In this document: in pieces, positions 22,767-25,151 of the stretch | Position numbering within the stretch: position 1 is the first letter of the stretch | Layout of the letters: each line of letters starts with the position of its first letter | Source of the DNA: Ignavibacteriales bacterium UBA1304 | Lineage (GTDB): Bacteria > Bacteroidota > Ignavibacteria > Ignavibacteriales > Ignavibacteriaceae | Assembly: GCA_002307295.1 (NCBI GenBank) | Contig: DBTY01000044.1 | Location: 1 to 25,151, forward strand | Direction: 5' to 3' | DNA: 25,151 nt | Translations under genes and position numbers: made by a program | Notes under the pieces: model-generated | Told to the model about the DNA's origin: nothing | The model's input: the letters and a program-made list of their open reading frames with translations, nothing else | Databases searched by the model: none

Positions 22767-24233
22767 TTAAGCGTGATAATTTGGAGCTTCTTTAGTAATA
22801 GTTACGTCATGCGGATGACTTTCGCGCAATCCAGCCGATGTAATTTTAATAAATCTGGCATTAGTTTTCAGCTCTTCAATGTCTTTGGTTCCGCAATAAC
22901 CCATCGAAGCTCTTAAGCCGCCCGTCAATTGGTAAATTGTTTCAGTCAGCGTTCCCTTATAAGGCACTCTGCCTTCTACTCCTTCAGGCACTAATTTAGC
23001 AATATCGTCTTCCATATCCTGAAAATACCTGTCTTTGCTTCCTTCTTTCATTGCGCCTAAAGAGCCCATGCCTCTGTAGATTTTGAAACTTCTTCCTTCA
23101 TAAAGAATTTTCTCGCCCGGCGTTTCGTCAACTCCTGCAAAAAAACCGCCAATCATAATTGAGCTTGCGCCGGCCGCTATAGCCTTGGAAACGTCTCCAG
23201 TCTGTTTAATTCCGCCATCTGCAATTATTGGAACGCCTTTATTGCGCAAGGCTTTATAAACTTCGTAAATAGCAGTAATTTGAGGAACTCCAACTCCGGC
23301 TACAATTCTTGTAGTGCAGATAGATCCGGGTCCAATGCCGACTTTAACAGCGTCAACTTTACAATTATATAATTCAATTGCAGCTTCAGCAGTAGCAATA
23401 TTACCGGCAATAAGCTGAATATTTTTGAATTTCTTTCTCGCTTCTTTTATAGCCTTAATAACGTTCATTGAGTGGCCATGAGCAGTATCAATTATAATTA
23501 CGTCTGCGCCCGCTTTTTCTAAAGCGGCCATTCTATCCAAAGTATCTGCTGTAATTCCTACAGCCGCGCCTACTCTTAAGCGTCCAAGTTCGTCTTTACA
23601 GGCATATGGATGCTTTTTCTTTTTCTGAATATCTTTAAAAGTTATTAAGCCTTTTAGCACTCCATTTTTATCTACAACCGGAAGTTTTTCAATTTTATAA
23701 TTCTGTAGAATATTTTCCGCCTGATCCAAATTTGTATTAATAGGAGCCGTAATAAGGTTTTCTTTAGTCATTAGCTCATTGACTAATAATTTTGAATTTG
23801 GTTTAAACCGTAAATCTCTGTTTGTAATAATACCGACTAACTTTGAATTTGCGTCAACAACCGGAATGCCGGAAATGCTGTATTTCTTCATCAGTTCCAA
23901 AGCTTCTCCGACCGTTTGATCAGGCCGTAAAGTAACAGGTTTCTGAATCATTCCGCTTTCCGATCTTTTAACTTTATCTACTTCGTCGGCTTGTTTTTCT
24001 ATCGACATATTTTTATGCAATATTCCAATGCCTCCTTCTCTTGCCATTGCAATAGCCATAGCCGATTCGGTTATAGTATCCATAGCGGCAGAAACAAAAG
24101 GAAGATTTAGTTTTATTTGCGGAGTCAAATAAGTAGTAACGTCAACCTGGCGCGGTAATACGAGCGATTTGGCTGGAACTAAAAGAACGTCGTCAAAAGT
24201 TAATCCTTCTAAAACGAATTTATTATCTTGCAT
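22767..24233 (-). CDS. guaB: Inosine-5'-monophosphate dehydrogenase
   Basis: Oxidises IMP to XMP with NAD+, the committed step to guanine nucleotides. 488 residues from ATG 24233 (MQDNKFVLEGLTFDDVLLVP); an upstream TTG at 24245 is less likely because GAGG sits 6 bp before the ATG. The (beta/alpha)8 barrel is interrupted by two CBS domains (~residues 95-205: MKKYSISGIPVVD, ILQNYKIEKLPVVD), which in this family bind adenine/guanine nucleotides as allosteric regulators. The active-site loop GPGSICTTRIVAG carries catalytic Cys306, IADGGI and YRGMGSLGAMKEGSKDRYF bind IMP and form the flap. Complete, no defects. A ~228-nt leader with competing helices precedes it. Confidence 0.97.
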   Translation of the reverse strand: MQDNKFVLEGLTFDDVLLVPAKSLVLPRQVDVTTYLTPQIKLNLPFVSAAMDTITESAMAIAMAREGGIGILHKNMSIEKQADEVDKVKRSESGMIQKPVTLRPDQTVGEALELMKKYSISGIPVVDANSKLVGIITNRDLRFKPNSKLLVNELMTKENLITAPINTNLDQAENILQNYKIEKLPVVDKNGVLKGLITFKDIQKKKKHPYACKDELGRLRVGAAVGITADTLDRMAALEKAGADVIIIDTAHGHSMNVIKAIKEARKKFKNIQLIAGNIATAEAAIELYNCKVDAVKVGIGPGSICTTRIVAGVGVPQITAIYEVYKALRNKGVPIIADGGIKQTGDVSKAIAAGASSIMIGGFFAGVDETPGEKILYEGRSFKIYRGMGSLGAMKEGSKDRYFQDMEDDIAKLVPEGVEGRVPYKGTLTETIYQLTGGLRASMGYCGTKDIEELKTNARFIKITSAGLRESHPHDVTITKEAPNYHA

Positions 24234-24245
24234 TTTATACCTCAA

Positions 24246-24461
24246 AAAAAAAACAAAACCTAATTAAACGTCGGAATGTTTGTCGTATATTCGCCGGTTA
24301 TTCAGTTTATGCGTCTTATGAGCGCTTATGATAATTCATACTGAATTAAAATAGCCGTATCACGCATAACGGCGGGTCAATTCAGTATTCCGCTTTCCCC
24401 CTTCGGTTCTTCTCGCAACTGTCGTGCAGTATCAAGCTTATATCTCTGAAAAAATTTGTTT
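24246..24461 (-). promoter_or_regulatory. Structured guaB leader, candidate cis-acting RNA
   Basis: Between the predicted transcription start and guaB lies ~215 nt without any frame but with strong complementarity. A perfect 10-bp stem is formed by 24338-24347 (ATACTGAATT) and 24379-24388 (AATTCAGTAT). Inside it GCCGT (24354-24358) and ACGGC (24369-24373) close a small hairpin. Its loop side ACGCATAA (24362-24369) is perfectly complementary to TTATGCGT at 24307-24314, outside the big stem, which allows a pseudoknot. ATTCAGT at 24300-24306 can compete for 24340-24346, so two folds exclude each other. A T10 run lies just before the GAGG ribosome site. It matches no riboswitch class I know (checked by eye against purine, TPP, SAM, cobalamin, PRPP/ppGpp-type). 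Function inferred only. Confidence 0.45.
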
Positions 24462-24467
24462 TGTTTT

Positions 24468-24495
24468 ACAATAATTTGCGCTAAACATTTTTCAA
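24468..24495 (-). promoter_or_regulatory. Candidate guaB promoter
   Basis: On the minus strand, TTGAAA (24495-24490), 16-bp spacer, TATTGT (24473-24468). It would start transcription near 24461 and give guaB a ~228-nt leader that begins at the edge of the structured region. Box scores are moderate. Confidence 0.4.
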
Positions 24496-24817
24496 AAATA
24501 TTTAATCATTAATTTAAGAATTCATTTGTTTATTTGCAATGGATTGCCCCGGTTACGGCTTTTTATTTTTTATAAAAAATCAGAGCTGACTATCAGAGCC
24601 GCAATATTTTGCGGCTCTACATTAAATGGCTTATGAATGACGCTATTAATAATAAACGTTTACTCCTCTTTTTACTAAGGCTGGGAATTACTCCTACAAA
24701 ATAAAAGTTATTGCATTCTTCTTAAAAAAAATAATAAGCTTAATTTTATCGGCATTTTCAATTTATAAATTGTTGTATAAAAGGAAATGTGGTAAAAAAT
24801 TGAAATTAGTTTGTAAC
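24496..24817. other. Gene-free spacer with one perfect hairpin
   Basis: No frame of note. The one clear structure is AGAGCCGCAA-TATT-TTGCGGCTCT (24595-24618), a perfect 10-bp stem with no T-run on either side, so not a standard terminator. The ImmA/IrrE-type gene ends at 24818 reading into this spacer; CAATTTATAAATTG (near 24760) is a small palindrome of unclear meaning. Confidence 0.5.
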
Positions 24818-25151
24818 TTATACATCTCTTAATATATTTTGTGTTACATCTTTTATTATATTGTTCAAAGCCATATCTTGTTTATTAATAAGCAATCCTT
24901 TCGAAATCAATCTTATTTTTGCTGCTTGCTTTGAAACGTCAAACAGATTATTAAGTTCGCTAAATAATCTGTTTGCTAAATTGATGTTTACTTGTTGCCA
25001 ATCCAAATATATATGGCCTTTATAAATTCTTTCTCTTTTAAAATAATTGTTAACATGATTAATAAATTTGTTTTGGGGCATTAGCAAAATACTTGCAAAT
25101 AAATTAGCTTGATACTCAAGACTTAGGAGACTGTAAAAAGTTATGTGTAAA
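24818..25151 (-). CDS. ImmA/IrrE family (M78) metallopeptidase, C-terminal part only
   Basis: The minus-strand frame ending at 24818 is open to the right edge of the window, so the N-terminus is outside. The visible ~111 residues begin ...FYSLLSLEYQANLFASILLMP. E-x-x-AN-x-FA-x-x-LLMP is the hallmark after the HExxH of the M78 (ImmA/IrrE, DUF955) peptidases, and its Glu is the third zinc ligand. Further on, LFDVSKQAAKIRLISKGLL corresponds to the conserved LF.VS..A...RL..LGL helix that ends the domain. Members cleave XRE-type repressors or stress regulators and often sit next to them; such a regulator may lie just beyond the edge. A conventional start inside the window (TTG 25087) would remove the zinc ligand, so it is not the true start. 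Confidence 0.8.
   Translation of the reverse strand, partial: LHITFYSLLSLEYQANLFASILLMPQNKFINHVNNYFKRERIYKGHIYLDWQQVNINLANRLFSELNNLFDVSKQAAKIRLISKGLLINKQDMALNNIIKDVTQNILRDV

Noticed and set aside
24354..24373. attC-like core (GTTATGC/GCATAAC) in the guaB leader
   Set aside because: The required R'/R'' spacing and GTTRRRY consensus are not met and there is no integrase or cassette gene nearby.
24595..24618. Perfect hairpin as a terminator for the ImmA/IrrE-type gene
   Set aside because: It is ~200 bp beyond the stop and has no T-run on the minus strand.

Overview
The window reads as a stretch of chromosome from an A+T-rich member of the Bacteroidota/Ignavibacteriota/Chlorobi group. This placement is an inference. 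It rests on a long DUF2723 membrane protein, an S46 dipeptidyl-peptidase, a secreted TonB C-terminal-domain protein, large secreted proteins with beta-type repeats, and low G+C. There are no rRNA or tRNA genes, no CRISPR array and no recognisable intact transposase.

Layout. (1) 1-4548, minus strand: a two-gene operon of secreted proteins. The first is a 763-residue, cysteine-rich, multidomain protein with an HEGVH (HExxH) motif. The second starts 23 bp later and runs off the left edge. It has a helical, HEAT-like N-terminal half followed by at least four near-identical 74-residue repeats. (2) 4600-6200: a decayed stretch with a broken higBA toxin-antitoxin pair, a TonB-domain protein whose signal peptide is separated from its domain by a shift at an A9 tract, and a frameshifted fragment on the minus strand. 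(3) 6371-13382, plus strand: a DUF2723 (TMEM260-like) membrane protein with a TPR tail, a lone 154-codon ORF ending inside its own terminator, a conserved protein of unknown function, and a membrane proton pyrophosphatase of the K+-independent type. (4) 13440-14197: a gene-free block with three tandem 172-174 bp repeats, each carrying a perfect G+C-rich palindrome, plus another imperfect inverted repeat. (5) 14198-16935, minus: an S46 peptidase lipoprotein and a small multi-zinc-ribbon protein that seems to need an AUC start codon. (6) 17104-19993, plus: phosphomannomutase/phosphoglucomutase, an MBL-fold hydrolase and a GNAT acetyltransferase in one run. (7) 20029-25151, minus: guaB (behind a ~228-nt leader with competing helices), a GT4 glycosyltransferase, purD, and at the right edge the C-terminal part of an ImmA/IrrE (M78) metallopeptidase.

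How the genes fit together. Much of the window is housekeeping: purine synthesis (guaB, purD), sugar-phosphate and glycan work (manB, GT4, DUF2723), energy (hppA) and peptide use (S46). The less ordinary parts are the secreted HExxH/repeat-protein operon, the guaB leader, the AUC-started zinc-ribbon gene, the A9 frameshift in the TonB-domain gene and the palindrome-bearing tandem repeats. No wholly new multi-gene system can be demonstrated; the secreted two-gene operon at the left edge is the best candidate for undescribed biology.
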